The notes beneath the pieces are model-generated. The model was not told the origin of the DNA. It was given only the letters and a program-made list of their open reading frames with translations, and did not search any database. Of a stretch of DNA of 64,000 nucleotides, positions 1 through 8,790 are shown piece after piece (position 1 is the first letter of the stretch; each line of letters starts with the position of its first letter). The position numbers were made by a program, and so were the translations under genes. This DNA comes from Microbispora amethystogenes. GTDB lineage: Bacteria; Actinomycetota; Actinomycetes; Streptosporangiales; Streptosporangiaceae. The stretch is taken from NCBI RefSeq assembly GCF_016863015.1, contig NZ_BOOB01000038.1:1-64000 (forward strand). Direction: 5' to 3'.

Positions 1-16
1 AAGCTCGGTCGTTTGT

Positions 17-769
17 TTACGGCCGAGAAGTTGACGGGAGCCATTCCCGCAGGCCGTCGAGATGGGCGAGTTCCGACTCGACGCGCCGCCTGTCGTCAGT
101 GGTCAGCTCGAGGCCGCGCAGATCGGAGAGCCAGGGATCGGCGGGCTCACCGAGAATCGTGGCCAGGTCGACGAGGTGGCACAGGGCGATGGCCCGCTCG
201 GCCGCTGGGGCGTCCGCGCCGTGCCTGCGCACCGCGGACTTGAGCGCACGGAAGGCCTGGAGGTCGTCGTTCTTGAACTCGCGCAGGATCCGGGCGTTGT
301 CGAGAGCCCTGGCGAGGCCTGTCAGCTTCTTCGAGCCGCCGTACTCCACCTCGCCCGGCTCGTCGCGCTGGATGAATATGATCGAGTTCCCGGAAGGATC
401 GATCAGCGTGAACCGGGACGCGCCGGGCCGGTAGCGGGTGATACGCGGAAGGCCGGAACTCAGCACCTTCCCGTGGACCCGGCGCATCGCCGCGACGAAC
501 GCCGCGTGGTACGGCGCCACGGCGTCGACCAGGACCAGGCAGCCTCCGGACTCCTCCCGGACCGGATCCAGGTCTTTGGGCGCCGGGCCGAAGTGCAGAT
601 GGATCCCGCTCCACCGCAACGCCAGATAGACGTAGGGCCTGCTCTGTTTGTAGGTCGCCTCGAACCCCAGTGCCTCGTAGAACGCCAAGGTCTCCTCGAC
701 CGACGCGCACGGCATCAACGGCACCGTCGTCTCGTTCGGCCGGATCGCGGGCTCGCTCACGTCATCCAC
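17..769 (-). CDS. VOC (glyoxalase/bleomycin-resistance fold) protein with helical C-terminal extension
   Basis: A protein of 250 residues. Residues about 12-140 look like a VOC domain: an N-terminal beta-strand region, a segment with ALGFEATY, and a second half ending in DPSGNSIIFIQ, the typical C-terminal edge of the fold. Residues about 150-250 form a charged, mostly helical tail rich in Arg, Ala and Asp that is not part of the VOC fold. VOC proteins bind a metal and act as lyases, dioxygenases or drug-binding proteins; nothing here fixes the substrate. It is monocistronic and transcribed towards the left edge. Fold assignment is fairly safe, function is open. Confidence 0.75.
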   Translation of the reverse strand: MDDVSEPAIRPNETTVPLMPCASVEETLAFYEALGFEATYKQSRPYVYLALRWSGIHLHFGPAPKDLDPVREESGGCLVLVDAVAPYHAAFVAAMRRVHGKVLSSGLPRITRYRPGASRFTLIDPSGNSIIFIQRDEPGEVEYGGSKKLTGLARALDNARILREFKNDDLQAFRALKSAVRRHGADAPAAERAIALCHLVDLATILGEPADPWLSDLRGLELTTDDRRRVESELAHLDGLREWLPSTSRP

Positions 770-890
770 CTTCCCGTCGCCTGACGATGGCTCCGGTGAT
801 GGTTACAGCCTTCGGCGGAACTCGCACATGGATCGTTCTAGACGGCCGGCGAGCAGGGCCCCGCGGAAGGGGTCCTCGGCATGAAGGGAA

Positions 891-918
891 GGGGGCGGTG
901 CGCACGCGCACCGCCCCC
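891..918 (-). terminator. Strong hairpin, probable terminator of the secreted Ig-like gene
   Basis: Perfect 12-bp inverted repeat: GGGGGCGGTGCG at 891-902 and its complement at 907-918, with a 4-nt loop. It lies about 105 nt past the stop of the leftward gene ending at 1023. There is no long U-tract, as is common for hairpin terminators in high-GC actinomycetes. Confidence 0.6.
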
Positions 919-1022
919 CTCCGCTCGCGGCCGGTTCCCCTACCTCGGCCGGAAGCGTGACTTATAGTGATCGGACCACCGATCCCGCTGCCTGGATCAA
1001 TGCGGGCGGGTGATCCGGCGCG

Positions 1023-2516
1023 TCAGGACTGACGCGCCGTGGCCGCCTTGCTGGACGTCGCATTGGCGGTCATGGGCAGGCAGGGCGGCGTCTGGAAGAC
1101 GACGCCGTCGAGGAAGTTGCCGATCGCCGGGTTCCCACCGGCGGCCGACACCGATTCGAAGGCGAAGCGGGTCACGGTCTGCCCTGGGGGCACGACGTAC
1201 GTGCCGGTGTAACGGCCCCAGGCGGTGTTGCCGTCCGAGATGTCGGTCGAGGTGGCCCCATCAGGGATCTGCGCGGTGGTGGCGCCCGGTGCGCCGATGA
1301 GGACCCGCATCACATCGGTTCCCGACCGGCCACGGTGATACAGCGACCAGGTCATCACCGTACCGGGAACCGTGGGGACGTCCTGGTAGAGCGTGGAGGG
1401 CTCACTGGCGTTGAGCTCGGCGAACTGCCGGCCGTCCGCGGCCGGGACGCCGCTGGAGCTGTTCCAGAACTCCAGCTTGCGGTCGGAGGCGGTCGTCCGC
1501 CATCCGACGCCGGGGTTGGTGGAGGCGTCGGGGATGTTCCAGTCGTACCGGTTCACGACAGGCGCCTCGAAGCTGCCGTTGACCAGGTCGACGGGCTTGC
1601 GGGTGCAGGTGACGGCGACGGTGACGGTGGCGGTGCTGCTGCCGCAGGCGGTCTCGATGGTGTAGGTGAAGGTGTCGGTGCCCGCGCGGTCCTTGCCGGG
1701 TGTGTAGACCAGCTTGTCGCCGGAGATCCGCACCGTTCCGTTGGCGGGCTGGGTCACCTGGCTGATCGCCGGCGCCGTCGCGGTGTCGTTGGCCAGCACC
1801 GGTACGGTGACGGCGGTGTTCTCCGTGGTGGCGGCGGTGTCGTCGGCCGCGTTGGTGGGCGAGATCGACTGCCCGTTGACGATGTTGATGGGCGGGGCGG
1901 AGGCGTTGTTGCCGAGCTGACCGGGAGCGGCGATGACGCTGCTGATCCCGCTCGGGCGGATGGTCATGCTCCGCCCGGCGGTGCCCGGCCTGACCCGGAA
2001 GGTGACGACTGTTGGCCCCGGGTCGGTCTTGGTGCCCGGCGACGTGACGCTCAGGGTGTTGCCGCTCAGAGTCCCGTTGCTCACCGGCCCCACCACCTGG
2101 GCGTTGGCGAGCAGGGAGGACACGTCCCACATCGTGGTGTAGGTCCGGACCAGCAGCGGCCACTGCGCCGTACGGTGCGTCAGGGTGAGGGTGAAGGTGC
2201 TGCCCGGGGCGATCTGACCACCCCAGAGCGAGGGCGAGGTGACGACCGAGATCGAGCCGCTGCCCAGCCGCATGCCGAACGCGTTCTTCCAGTAGTACTC
2301 GACCGGGTAGTCGGCCTGCCCCTGCCGCACGCAGGGCGCTGCTGCGGCCTGGTGGCCAGGCCTGCTCATGGTGGCGCCGGAGACGGCGGCCTGCGCCTGG
2401 GAGGCCGTGCTGGTCGCCGCGAGCAGGGGGATCATGAAGGCCCCGGCGAGGGTCGCCGTCGCCACGGCCCTGGCTCGGCCGGCGAGGCCGCGCCGTTGAC
2501 ACAGTGTGCGGTTCAC
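1023..2516 (-). CDS. Secreted protein with a bacterial Ig-like (VCBS/cadherin-type) domain
   Basis: I place the start at the GTG at 2516 because AAGGAT sits 7 nt upstream; the frame stays open further but without a ribosome site. The 497-residue product opens with an Arg-rich n-region and a hydrophobic stretch ending in an Ala-rich cleavage region near residue 40, so it should be exported. An N-terminal beta-rich domain (about 60-215) is followed by an Ig-like domain with the [15 protein letters not shown] and [12 protein letters not shown] signature of Big_9/VCBS repeats, then a jelly-roll-like C-terminal domain opening with VNGSFEAP, as in carbohydrate-binding DUF642-like modules. Likely an extracellular adhesin or glycan-binding protein. 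No catalytic residues are recognisable. Confidence 0.7.
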   Translation of the reverse strand: MNRTLCQRRGLAGRARAVATATLAGAFMIPLLAATSTASQAQAAVSGATMSRPGHQAAAAPCVRQGQADYPVEYYWKNAFGMRLGSGSISVVTSPSLWGGQIAPGSTFTLTLTHRTAQWPLLVRTYTTMWDVSSLLANAQVVGPVSNGTLSGNTLSVTSPGTKTDPGPTVVTFRVRPGTAGRSMTIRPSGISSVIAAPGQLGNNASAPPINIVNGQSISPTNAADDTAATTENTAVTVPVLANDTATAPAISQVTQPANGTVRISGDKLVYTPGKDRAGTDTFTYTIETACGSSTATVTVAVTCTRKPVDLVNGSFEAPVVNRYDWNIPDASTNPGVGWRTTASDRKLEFWNSSSGVPAADGRQFAELNASEPSTLYQDVPTVPGTVMTWSLYHRGRSGTDVMRVLIGAPGATTAQIPDGATSTDISDGNTAWGRYTGTYVVPPGQTVTRFAFESVSAAGGNPAIGNFLDGVVFQTPPCLPMTANATSSKAATARQS

Positions 2517-2705
2517 CTTGTCATCCTTACTCTCTGTGGTTGACAAGTAACTACATGTGATCAAGGTGGGGGTGCAAGCCGACGTGCTGCCCTCGCCACG
2601 ACTGGTTGGCGACCAAGCCTCGTAATGGCAGGTGGGAGCCTCGCTCGTCGCGGGGTGGAGGCGCACGCGTTCCGAGGAGGCCGTGCTTGCTCGCGCCGGG
2701 GTATC

Positions 2706-4196
2706 TCAGAGAGGGGGTGTCGCGGTGAGCAGGTCGGCGGCCTTGCGGACGTCGGCGTCCAGTGGACGGTCGGGATCGACCGCGGGGACCGCCTCGGTCA
2801 GGGCGTCGAGGAGCGCCGCGCAGCCCGAGGCCGTGGGGTGGCGGGCGCCGACGTGCGCCGCCTGCCGCAGCCCCACCGCCAGCGACCCGCAGAGCAGCCG
2901 CAGCAGGTCGGCCATGTCGTACGCGCGCAGGGCGGCCTGGGTGCCGAACGGCACCACGTCCTGGTTGTGCAGGTTGGTCGGCAGGCTCTGCATGCCGGCC
3001 GGCACGGCGGCGCGGCGGATCTCGGCGACGAACGCGGTCGTGGCGAGCTGCACCCCCTGCATCCCGTGCTGACGGCCGGGTCCGGCGGCGAGCATGGGGG
3101 GCAGGCCGCCGTTGCGGGCCGGGTCGACGAGGAGGTCGAGCTGCCGCTCGGCGAGGTTGCCGAGCTGGGCGGTGACCATCGCCAGGACGTCGGCGGCGAA
3201 CGCGGCCGGCTGCCCGAAGAAGTTGCCGCCGTGCACGACCAGGTCGTCGTCGGGGAAGAACAGCGGGTTGTCGCTGACGCTGGACAGGTCGGCCGCGACG
3301 ACACCGTCGACGTAGCGCAGGGCGTCCTCGGCGGCGCCCAGCAGTTGCGGGGAGCAGCGGATGCTGTAGGGCTCCTGCAGCGCACGTGTGCCGGCCGGGA
3401 CGATCCCGGCGAGGGTCGTGCGCATGCCGTCGGCGACGTCGGTCGCGCCGGGATGGCCGTACGCGTCGAGCAGGCGCGGGTGGAGGAAGCCCGGGTCGCA
3501 GCCGAGCAGATCGACCAGCAGACAGGTGAGCGCCTGCAGCGCGCGGTGCGAGGACCGGACGCTGTCCAGGGCCAGGGCGGTCGCGGCCGTGGTGAGGGAG
3601 GTGCCGTTGACGAGCGCGAGGGCGTCCCGGCCGTCGAGCGTCAACGGGGTCAGCCCGGCATTGCGCAGCGCCTCGGCCGCGGGCATCCGCGAGCCGTCGA
3701 GATACGCCTGTCCCCGGCCGCGCAGCGCCTGGGCGGCATAGGCGAGCGGGATCAGGTCCCCGCTCGCGCCGACCGAGCCGTAGCGGGGGATCGCCGGGAC
3801 GAACGTCGTCGTGAACATCGCGGCGAGCCCGTCGACCACGTGCGCCGAAACCCCGGACGCCCCCTGGGCGAGCGACCACGCACGCACGAGGAGCGCGGCC
3901 CGGCTCACGTCATGGGGCAGATCCGGCCCCTGCCCGGCGCCGAGGTGGGCCAGGGTGTTGTCACACTGGTCCGCCTCCTCCTCCCGGCCGGCGAACCCGA
4001 CCAGGGCGCCGAATCCGGTGGTCGCGCCGTAGACCGGGCGCTCCTCCTCCCGTACGTCGCGGAGGAAGCCACGGCCGCGCTCGACGCGGTCCCGGACGGC
4101 CGCGTCGACCACGACGGACACCGGTGTCGCGGCGCGGCGCAGGTCGGCTGAGCGCAGCGGAGCGCTGAGGTTGATGGTGCCTTCGACGGCGGACAT
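2706..4196 (-). CDS. MIO-dependent aromatic amino acid ammonia-lyase
   Basis: The 496-residue protein belongs to the HAL/PAL/TAL family, which eliminates ammonia from an aromatic amino acid using a self-formed methylidene-imidazolone from Ala-Ser-Gly. That triad is A144-S145-G146 inside GSVGASGDLIPLAY. The catalytic tyrosine loop VYGATTGFG is at 55-63, and QEPYSIRCSPQ and SDNPLFF are present. The selectivity pair is H84-L85 (TLAHLGAG). In this family His-Leu is associated with tyrosine, Phe-Leu with phenylalanine and Ser-His with histidine, so a tyrosine ammonia-lyase (or aminomutase) is more likely than HutH; this is inference. It is divergent from the flavoprotein and acyl ligase genes with only 62 nt between, and no hut genes are near. 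Confidence 0.88.
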   Translation of the reverse strand: MSAVEGTINLSAPLRSADLRRAATPVSVVVDAAVRDRVERGRGFLRDVREEERPVYGATTGFGALVGFAGREEEADQCDNTLAHLGAGQGPDLPHDVSRAALLVRAWSLAQGASGVSAHVVDGLAAMFTTTFVPAIPRYGSVGASGDLIPLAYAAQALRGRGQAYLDGSRMPAAEALRNAGLTPLTLDGRDALALVNGTSLTTAATALALDSVRSSHRALQALTCLLVDLLGCDPGFLHPRLLDAYGHPGATDVADGMRTTLAGIVPAGTRALQEPYSIRCSPQLLGAAEDALRYVDGVVAADLSSVSDNPLFFPDDDLVVHGGNFFGQPAAFAADVLAMVTAQLGNLAERQLDLLVDPARNGGLPPMLAAGPGRQHGMQGVQLATTAFVAEIRRAAVPAGMQSLPTNLHNQDVVPFGTQAALRAYDMADLLRLLCGSLAVGLRQAAHVGARHPTASGCAALLDALTEAVPAVDPDRPLDADVRKAADLLTATPPL

Positions 4197-4216
4197 GCCG
4201 GGACCGTAGGCAGCCG

Positions 4217-4238
4217 ATTCTCAGAATCCTATGAGAAT
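4217..4238. promoter_or_regulatory. Inverted repeat in the ammonia-lyase/flavoprotein divergent promoter
   Basis: Perfect 7-bp arms, ATTCTCA (4217-4223) and TGAGAAT (4232-4238), around an 8-nt centre, in a 62-nt divergent spacer that is AT-rich compared with its surroundings. Position and symmetry suggest an operator controlling both directions. No regulator gene lies next to it. Confidence 0.5.
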
Positions 4239-4258
4239 TCGTCCGTAGCTTCCGGCTC

Positions 4259-5824
4259 ATGGCGCATGACTACCTGATCATCGGGGCCGGACCGGCCGGG
4301 CTGCAGCTCGCCGCACTGCTCGAACACGGCGGTCACGACTATGTCGTCCTGGAGCGCGGAGCGGGCCCGGGCACCTTCTTCACCCGCTACCCGCGGCACC
4401 GCCAGCTGATCTCGATCAACAAGGTGCACACGGGGTACGACGATCCGGAACTGCGGCTGCGGATGGACTGGAACTCGCTGCTGAGCGACGATCCCGAGCT
4501 GCTGTTCACCCGCTACAGCGAGAAGTACTTCCCGCAGGCCGACGATCTCGTGCGCTACCTGTCCGACTACGCGGCGGCGACCGGCGTCCGGGCGCACTAC
4601 GACGTCGACGTCGTCCGGATCGGCCGGGACGACGACGGGTTCATCGCCACCGACCGCGGCGGACGCACCTGGCGGGGGCGGCGGCTGGTCGTGGCCACCG
4701 GAGTCTCCCAGCTGTACGTCCCGCCGATCCCGGGCATCGAGCTCGCCGAACGCTACGACACGTTCGAGACCGACCCGCGGTCCTTCACCGACCAGCGGGT
4801 GCTGGTGATCGGCAAGGGCAACTCGGCGTTCGAGACCGCCGACGCGCTCATGGACCAGGCCGCGGTCATCCACGTCGCCGGGCCGCACTCGGTCAGGATG
4901 GCCTGGCAGTCGCACTTCGTCGGGCACCTGCGCGCGGTGAACAACAACTTCCTCGACAGCTACCAGCTGAAGTCCCAGAACACGGTCCTCGACGGCACGG
5001 TGGAGAGCATCGAACGCCGTGCCGACGGCGGCTACCGGGTGATGTTCCGCTATGCCCGCACGGTGGAGGCGCTGCGCGAGCTGTTCTACGACCGGGTGGT
5101 CGTGTGCACCGGCTTCCGGTTCGACGCCTCGGTGTTCGACGACGGGTGCCGGCCCACGCTGGTCATCAACGACCGTTTCCCCGAGCAGACGCCGGCGTAC
5201 GAGTCCGTAAACGTGCCTGACCTGTACTTCGCCGGCACGCTCACCCAGCAACGCGACTTCAAGAAGGCCACCAGCGGGTTCATCCACGGTTTCCGGTACG
5301 GCGTGCGCGCGCTCTACCGGATCCTGACCACCCGTCACCACGGCGCGACCTGGCCGGCCGAGCAGGTCGAGCCCACGCCCGAGGCGATCGGTGACGCGAT
5401 CATCGCCCGGGTCAACCGCTCGTCGGCGCTGTGGCAGCAGTTCGGCGTGCTCGGCGACGTCGTCACCGTGACCGGCACCGGGAACGGAGCCACCGCGCGG
5501 TACCAGGAGGAGGTCCCGGTGGCGTACGTGGCCGAAGGCGGCCTCGGCCGCGCCCGGCACACGTTCGTCGTCACCCTGGAGTACGGCGAGGGCCACGACG
5601 CCGTCGACCCGTTCGACATCTCGATCCCGAGGGTCGTCGAGAACGACGCCGTCAACGCCCACGACGCGAGCTACCTGCACCCGGTGGTGCGGCACTACCG
5701 GGACGGCGTGCCGGCCGGCGTCCACCACCTCGCGGAGAACCTGGAGAACCACTGGAACCTGCCGGAGGTGCACCAGCAGCCCCTGGCGGTCTTCGTCAAG
5801 GAGTGCCTTGCCGACGTCGGCTGA
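4259..5824 (+). CDS. FOXRED2-like FAD-dependent oxidoreductase/monooxygenase
   Basis: The 521-residue flavoprotein carries an N-terminal FAD Rossmann motif GAGPAG at 9-14 and a second dinucleotide motif VIGKGNSAFETA near 183-194. The stretches FFTRYPRHRQLISINK, WNSLL and FIHGFRYG resemble the FOXRED2 family, known from an animal ER protein and from bacterial homologues of unknown chemistry. Its length fits that family. It is followed by the acyl ligase with a 17-nt overlap and is divergent from the ammonia-lyase, so it probably oxidises an intermediate or product of that small pathway. The reaction (C- or N-hydroxylation, or redox) cannot be read from sequence. Confidence 0.85.
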   Translation: MAHDYLIIGAGPAGLQLAALLEHGGHDYVVLERGAGPGTFFTRYPRHRQLISINKVHTGYDDPELRLRMDWNSLLSDDPELLFTRYSEKYFPQADDLVRYLSDYAAATGVRAHYDVDVVRIGRDDDGFIATDRGGRTWRGRRLVVATGVSQLYVPPIPGIELAERYDTFETDPRSFTDQRVLVIGKGNSAFETADALMDQAAVIHVAGPHSVRMAWQSHFVGHLRAVNNNFLDSYQLKSQNTVLDGTVESIERRADGGYRVMFRYARTVEALRELFYDRVVVCTGFRFDASVFDDGCRPTLVINDRFPEQTPAYESVNVPDLYFAGTLTQQRDFKKATSGFIHGFRYGVRALYRILTTRHHGATWPAEQVEPTPEAIGDAIIARVNRSSALWQQFGVLGDVVTVTGTGNGATARYQEEVPVAYVAEGGLGRARHTFVVTLEYGEGHDAVDPFDISIPRVVENDAVNAHDASYLHPVVRHYRDGVPAGVHHLAENLENHWNLPEVHQQPLAVFVKECLADVG

Positions 5825-7292
5825 GCCGTACCCGCGGGCCGTTCTGGACCTCCTGGCCGCGGCCGGGGACCGGCCCGTCTTCGAGCACGGCGCCCGTGCC
5901 GTCACCGGCGCGCGGATGCTCGGCCTCGTCCGGCGGATCGCGGCCGGGTTGCGCGCCGCGGCCGTCGGGCCCGGGGACGGTCTCGCCATGATGCTCGGCG
6001 TCACCCCGGAGGCGTTCGCCGCGACGATCGCCGCCTACGTCGTGGGCGCCCGGGCCGTCGGCGTGCGGCCCGGACTGCCCGACGGCCAGCTACGCCACGT
6101 GCTCCACCAGGACATCGCCGCGGTCGTCACCGACGCGGCCACCGGGCCGGCGCACGCACGGCGCACGCTGACCATCGCCGAGCTGCTGTCCGCGCCCGGC
6201 GAGGACGGTCCGCTGCGCCTGTCCGGGCGGCCGGAGGACGTCGCCCGGCTCGTCTACACCAGCGGGAGCACCGGCACGCCCAAGGCCTGCGCGCAGACCT
6301 ACGCCGCCATGGACGCGGCGTGGACGGCCCGCCCGGCGGCGTGGCCGCCCGCGATCCGCGAACTGGCCTCCCGGCTGCAGCGTTACCTGGTCTTCGGGTC
6401 GCTGGGCAGCCAGGTGATGATGGAGTACGGCGTGCTCACGCTCGCCGCGGGCGGGACCATGGTCGTCGCCGACCCGCCGGCGTTTCCCGACGCGATCACC
6501 AGGCATCGGGCGACCGCCAGCGTCATCACCGTGCCTCGCCTGTACAAGCTCGTCGCCGCCCAGCGCACCGCCCCGGCCGACCTGAGCAGCCTCCGGGCGC
6601 TCATGGTGTCGGGGTCGCCGATGGAGGCGTCCCGGCTCCGCGAAGCACTCGACGTGCTGGGCCCGGTCGTGTTCCAGGGCTACGGGCAGACCGAGACCGG
6701 CACGATCTCCATGGCCACGCCGCAGGACGTCCCCCCGTCGGTCGGGTTCCCGCCCGACGCCGTCGACGTCGAGATCCGGGACGCGGACGGCCGGCCCGTC
6801 CCGCCCGGTGTCGACGGCGAGCTGTACGTCCGTACCCCCGCGCAGGCCGTCGGCTACTGGGCCGACCCGGCGGAGACCGCGGAGGTGTTCGTCGGCGGGT
6901 GGGTGCGCACCCGGGACCTGGGCCACTTCGACGAGGACGGACGACTGTACCTGGCCGGGCGGACACGGGACGTCATCATCGTCAACGCGAACCTCTACTA
7001 CGCCGGCCCGATCGAGCGGGCCCTGGCGACTTCCCCCGACGTCGCGGAGGCGTACGTGGTCGGCGCCCCGGACGAGGACACCGGTGAGGCGGTGCACGCG
7101 TTCGTGGTGCCGGCGGCGGACCGGATCCCCGACCTCGGCTCGCTGCGGACGCTGGTCGGCGAGCGGCTCGGCGACGCCTGCGTTCCGGCGACCATCACCG
7201 TCCTCGACGAGGTGCCGACGGCGCCGAACGGCAAACCGGACAAGCGCCTTCTGGCCACCGTCATCCCCGGAGCCGGCAACAGCGCCCCTTGA
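5808..7292 (+). CDS. AMP-forming acyl-CoA ligase / adenylating enzyme (ANL family)
   Basis: The 494-residue protein has the ANL core: P-loop YTSGSTGTPK near residue 149, adenylate motif GYGQTETGT near 290, then the hinge region with TRDLGHFDEDGRLYLAGRTRD, and the C-terminal lysine in APNGKPDK. It starts at a TTG that overlaps the flavoprotein gene by 17 nt, so translation is probably coupled. Given the ammonia-lyase next door, a cinnamate- or coumarate-type acid is a reasonable substrate, but the acid pocket cannot be decoded by eye. It could form a CoA ester or load a carrier protein; no carrier or NRPS gene is nearby. Confidence 0.87.
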   Translation: MPTSAEPYPRAVLDLLAAAGDRPVFEHGARAVTGARMLGLVRRIAAGLRAAAVGPGDGLAMMLGVTPEAFAATIAAYVVGARAVGVRPGLPDGQLRHVLHQDIAAVVTDAATGPAHARRTLTIAELLSAPGEDGPLRLSGRPEDVARLVYTSGSTGTPKACAQTYAAMDAAWTARPAAWPPAIRELASRLQRYLVFGSLGSQVMMEYGVLTLAAGGTMVVADPPAFPDAITRHRATASVITVPRLYKLVAAQRTAPADLSSLRALMVSGSPMEASRLREALDVLGPVVFQGYGQTETGTISMATPQDVPPSVGFPPDAVDVEIRDADGRPVPPGVDGELYVRTPAQAVGYWADPAETAEVFVGGWVRTRDLGHFDEDGRLYLAGRTRDVIIVNANLYYAGPIERALATSPDVAEAYVVGAPDEDTGEAVHAFVVPAADRIPDLGSLRTLVGERLGDACVPATITVLDEVPTAPNGKPDKRLLATVIPGAGNSAP

Positions 7293-7337
7293 CGCCCGTC
7301 CGGCGAGAAGGGCGGCGCGGCGTGAGCGCGGACCCGC

Positions 7338-8024
7338 CTACTCGCCGTGCTGCCGGCGCACGAGTTCGGTGATCCAGATGGGTGCGTACGGGGATGTGCA
7401 GCCCGGGGGAGTGGGGTAGTCCTTGAGCACCTCCAGGCGCTCGCCGATGTCGATCGCACGGGCGCGGTGCTCGGCGTGCTCGATCCCGATCTGCGCCAGA
7501 CAGTGGTTCATCGCCCACTGCAGGCGATCCGGGGCGTCTTTCATCTCCGCCTCGATGACGTCGAGCAGTCCGGCGAGGTCGAGGCCCTCGGGCTTCTTCG
7601 CCACGCGTTCGGTGGTCAGCGCCCAGCCGGCGCTCGCGACCACGGGATCCGGATCGGCGGACCAGGCGAGGCGCAGCTCTTCGGCGTGCGGGTTCTTCTT
7701 CACCACGTAGTTCACGAGCCAGTCGTGCACCTTCGGCGCGCGCGCCTCGCGCAGCATGGCGTCCAACCGGTCACGCTCGAACGCCTTCGGACGGGAGATC
7801 AGGATCGCCAGCAGCCTCGCCGCGGTGTCGCCTGTCTCCCAGAGCCGGCACGCGAGCTCCTGCTGCGTCTTCAGCCGCTTCGCGAGCGCGCGCAGCCTGC
7901 CGAGGTTCACGCCGTGGTCGTCACCGCGTCTCTCGTTCGCCTCGCGCGCCTTCGGGTCGTCGAGCTCGGCCAGCTCGGTCATCACCTCGGCCAGCGTCGT
8001 CCCGGTCGGCGTCGTTCCGGCCAC
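7338..8024 (-). CDS. AlkD-like DNA alkylation repair protein (HEAT-repeat)
   Basis: The 228-residue all-helical protein contains paired helices with the pattern of AlkC/AlkD HEAT-like repeats, for example LLAILISRPKAFERDRLDAMLREA, split by VHDWLVNYVVKKNPH and WSADPDPVVASAGWALTTERVAK. Family members are DNA glycosylases that excise alkylated bases without flipping them. The last quarter (CLAQIGIEHAEHRARAIDIGERLEVLKDY) matches the usual end of the DNA alkylation repair domain. It faces the acyl ligase gene tail to tail. Family assignment is good; whether this member is catalytic is not shown. Confidence 0.75.
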   Translation of the reverse strand: MAGTTPTGTTLAEVMTELAELDDPKAREANERRGDDHGVNLGRLRALAKRLKTQQELACRLWETGDTAARLLAILISRPKAFERDRLDAMLREARAPKVHDWLVNYVVKKNPHAEELRLAWSADPDPVVASAGWALTTERVAKKPEGLDLAGLLDVIEAEMKDAPDRLQWAMNHCLAQIGIEHAEHRARAIDIGERLEVLKDYPTPPGCTSPYAPIWITELVRRQHGE

Positions 8025-8075
8025 ATCGGCCCCCTGTCCATCGCGTGTGAGACCAGCCTAGGAGCACTGGCAGGT

Positions 8076-8681
8076 TCAGCTCGGTCCTGTCGGCCGCATG
8101 GCTTTGAGGAAGGCGTCGACGAGGGCGTCGGCGTACTGCGCGGTGAGCGGGCCGGAGCGCAGCAGCCAGCGCTGGTAGAGGGGGGCGTACAGCAGTTCGA
8201 GCGCCAGATCGAGGTCGGCGTCGGCGGCGAGTTGCCCGGCTCGCTGCGCGCTGCGCAGCCGGGCCTTCTTGGCCTCGTCCACCGGGCCGGCCAGCTTCTC
8301 GAGGTACAGGGCGGCCAGGGCAGGGTCGTTGATGATCTCGGTGTTCAGCGCGCGGATCGGCCTCTCGAAGTCCGGATCCGCGAACTCGGCCACCGTCGCC
8401 CGCATCACCGCCCTGAGGTCGGCCTCCAAATCGCCGGTGTCGGGCAGCGTGATGTCCTGCTCCGGCCCGCTTTCGCTGAGCGCCAGGAAGGCGTCCAGGA
8501 TCACCGCGCCCTTGGAGGGCCACCAGCGGTAGATGGTCTGCTTGCCCACGCCCGCCCGGGCCGCGATGGCCTCGATGGTCAGCTTGGCGTATCCCACCTC
8601 GGAGACCAGCTCGCGGGCCGCGGTGAGGATGGCCTGCCGGGAGCGCTGGCTGCGGCGGGCGGGGTCGGGCTGCTTGGCCAT
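8076..8681 (-). CDS. TetR/AcrR family transcriptional regulator
   Basis: A 201-residue protein with an N-terminal TetR helix-turn-helix: ILTAARELVSEVGYAKLTIEAIAARAGVG followed by KQTIYRWWPSKGAVI (about residues 17-60). The rest is the ligand-binding helical domain of the TetR_C_11 kind. It is divergent from a short-chain dehydrogenase gene, and two matching palindromes lie in the 109-nt spacer. The standard reading is that it represses itself and the dehydrogenase until an inducer binds. Confidence 0.9.
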   Translation of the reverse strand: MAKQPDPARRSQRSRQAILTAARELVSEVGYAKLTIEAIAARAGVGKQTIYRWWPSKGAVILDAFLALSESGPEQDITLPDTGDLEADLRAVMRATVAEFADPDFERPIRALNTEIINDPALAALYLEKLAGPVDEAKKARLRSAQRAGQLAADADLDLALELLYAPLYQRWLLRSGPLTAQYADALVDAFLKAMRPTGPS

Positions 8682-8706
8682 GCCCGGACTGTATCACTCT
8701 GAGACG

Positions 8707-8749
8707 AGACGTTCCGTCTTGACTCAAAGCGAGGCGAGACGTACCGTCT
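8707..8749. promoter_or_regulatory. Tandem TetR operators and candidate SDR promoter
   Basis: Two copies of AGACG-N3-CGTCT, at 8707-8719 and 8737-8749, spaced exactly 30 bp centre to centre. The second extends to GCGAGACG and CGTCTTGC. A rightward promoter TTGACT (8719-8724), 17 nt, TACCGT (8742-8747) would place the second operator on the -10 box. The arrangement fits two repressor dimers on one face of the helix. Confidence 0.72.
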
Positions 8750-8790
8750 TGCCTCCTGGGGGTGCATCCGAGAAGGAGGAGGTGGAGCTC

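Noticed and set aside
2517-2666. Upstream extension of the secreted Ig-like protein
   Set aside because: The extension would bury the signal peptide 50 residues inside and lacks a ribosome site; GTG at 2516 has a good one.
2706-4196. Histidine ammonia-lyase (hutH) as the name for the MIO enzyme
   Set aside because: The selectivity position reads His-Leu rather than the Ser-His of HutH, and no other hut genes are near.
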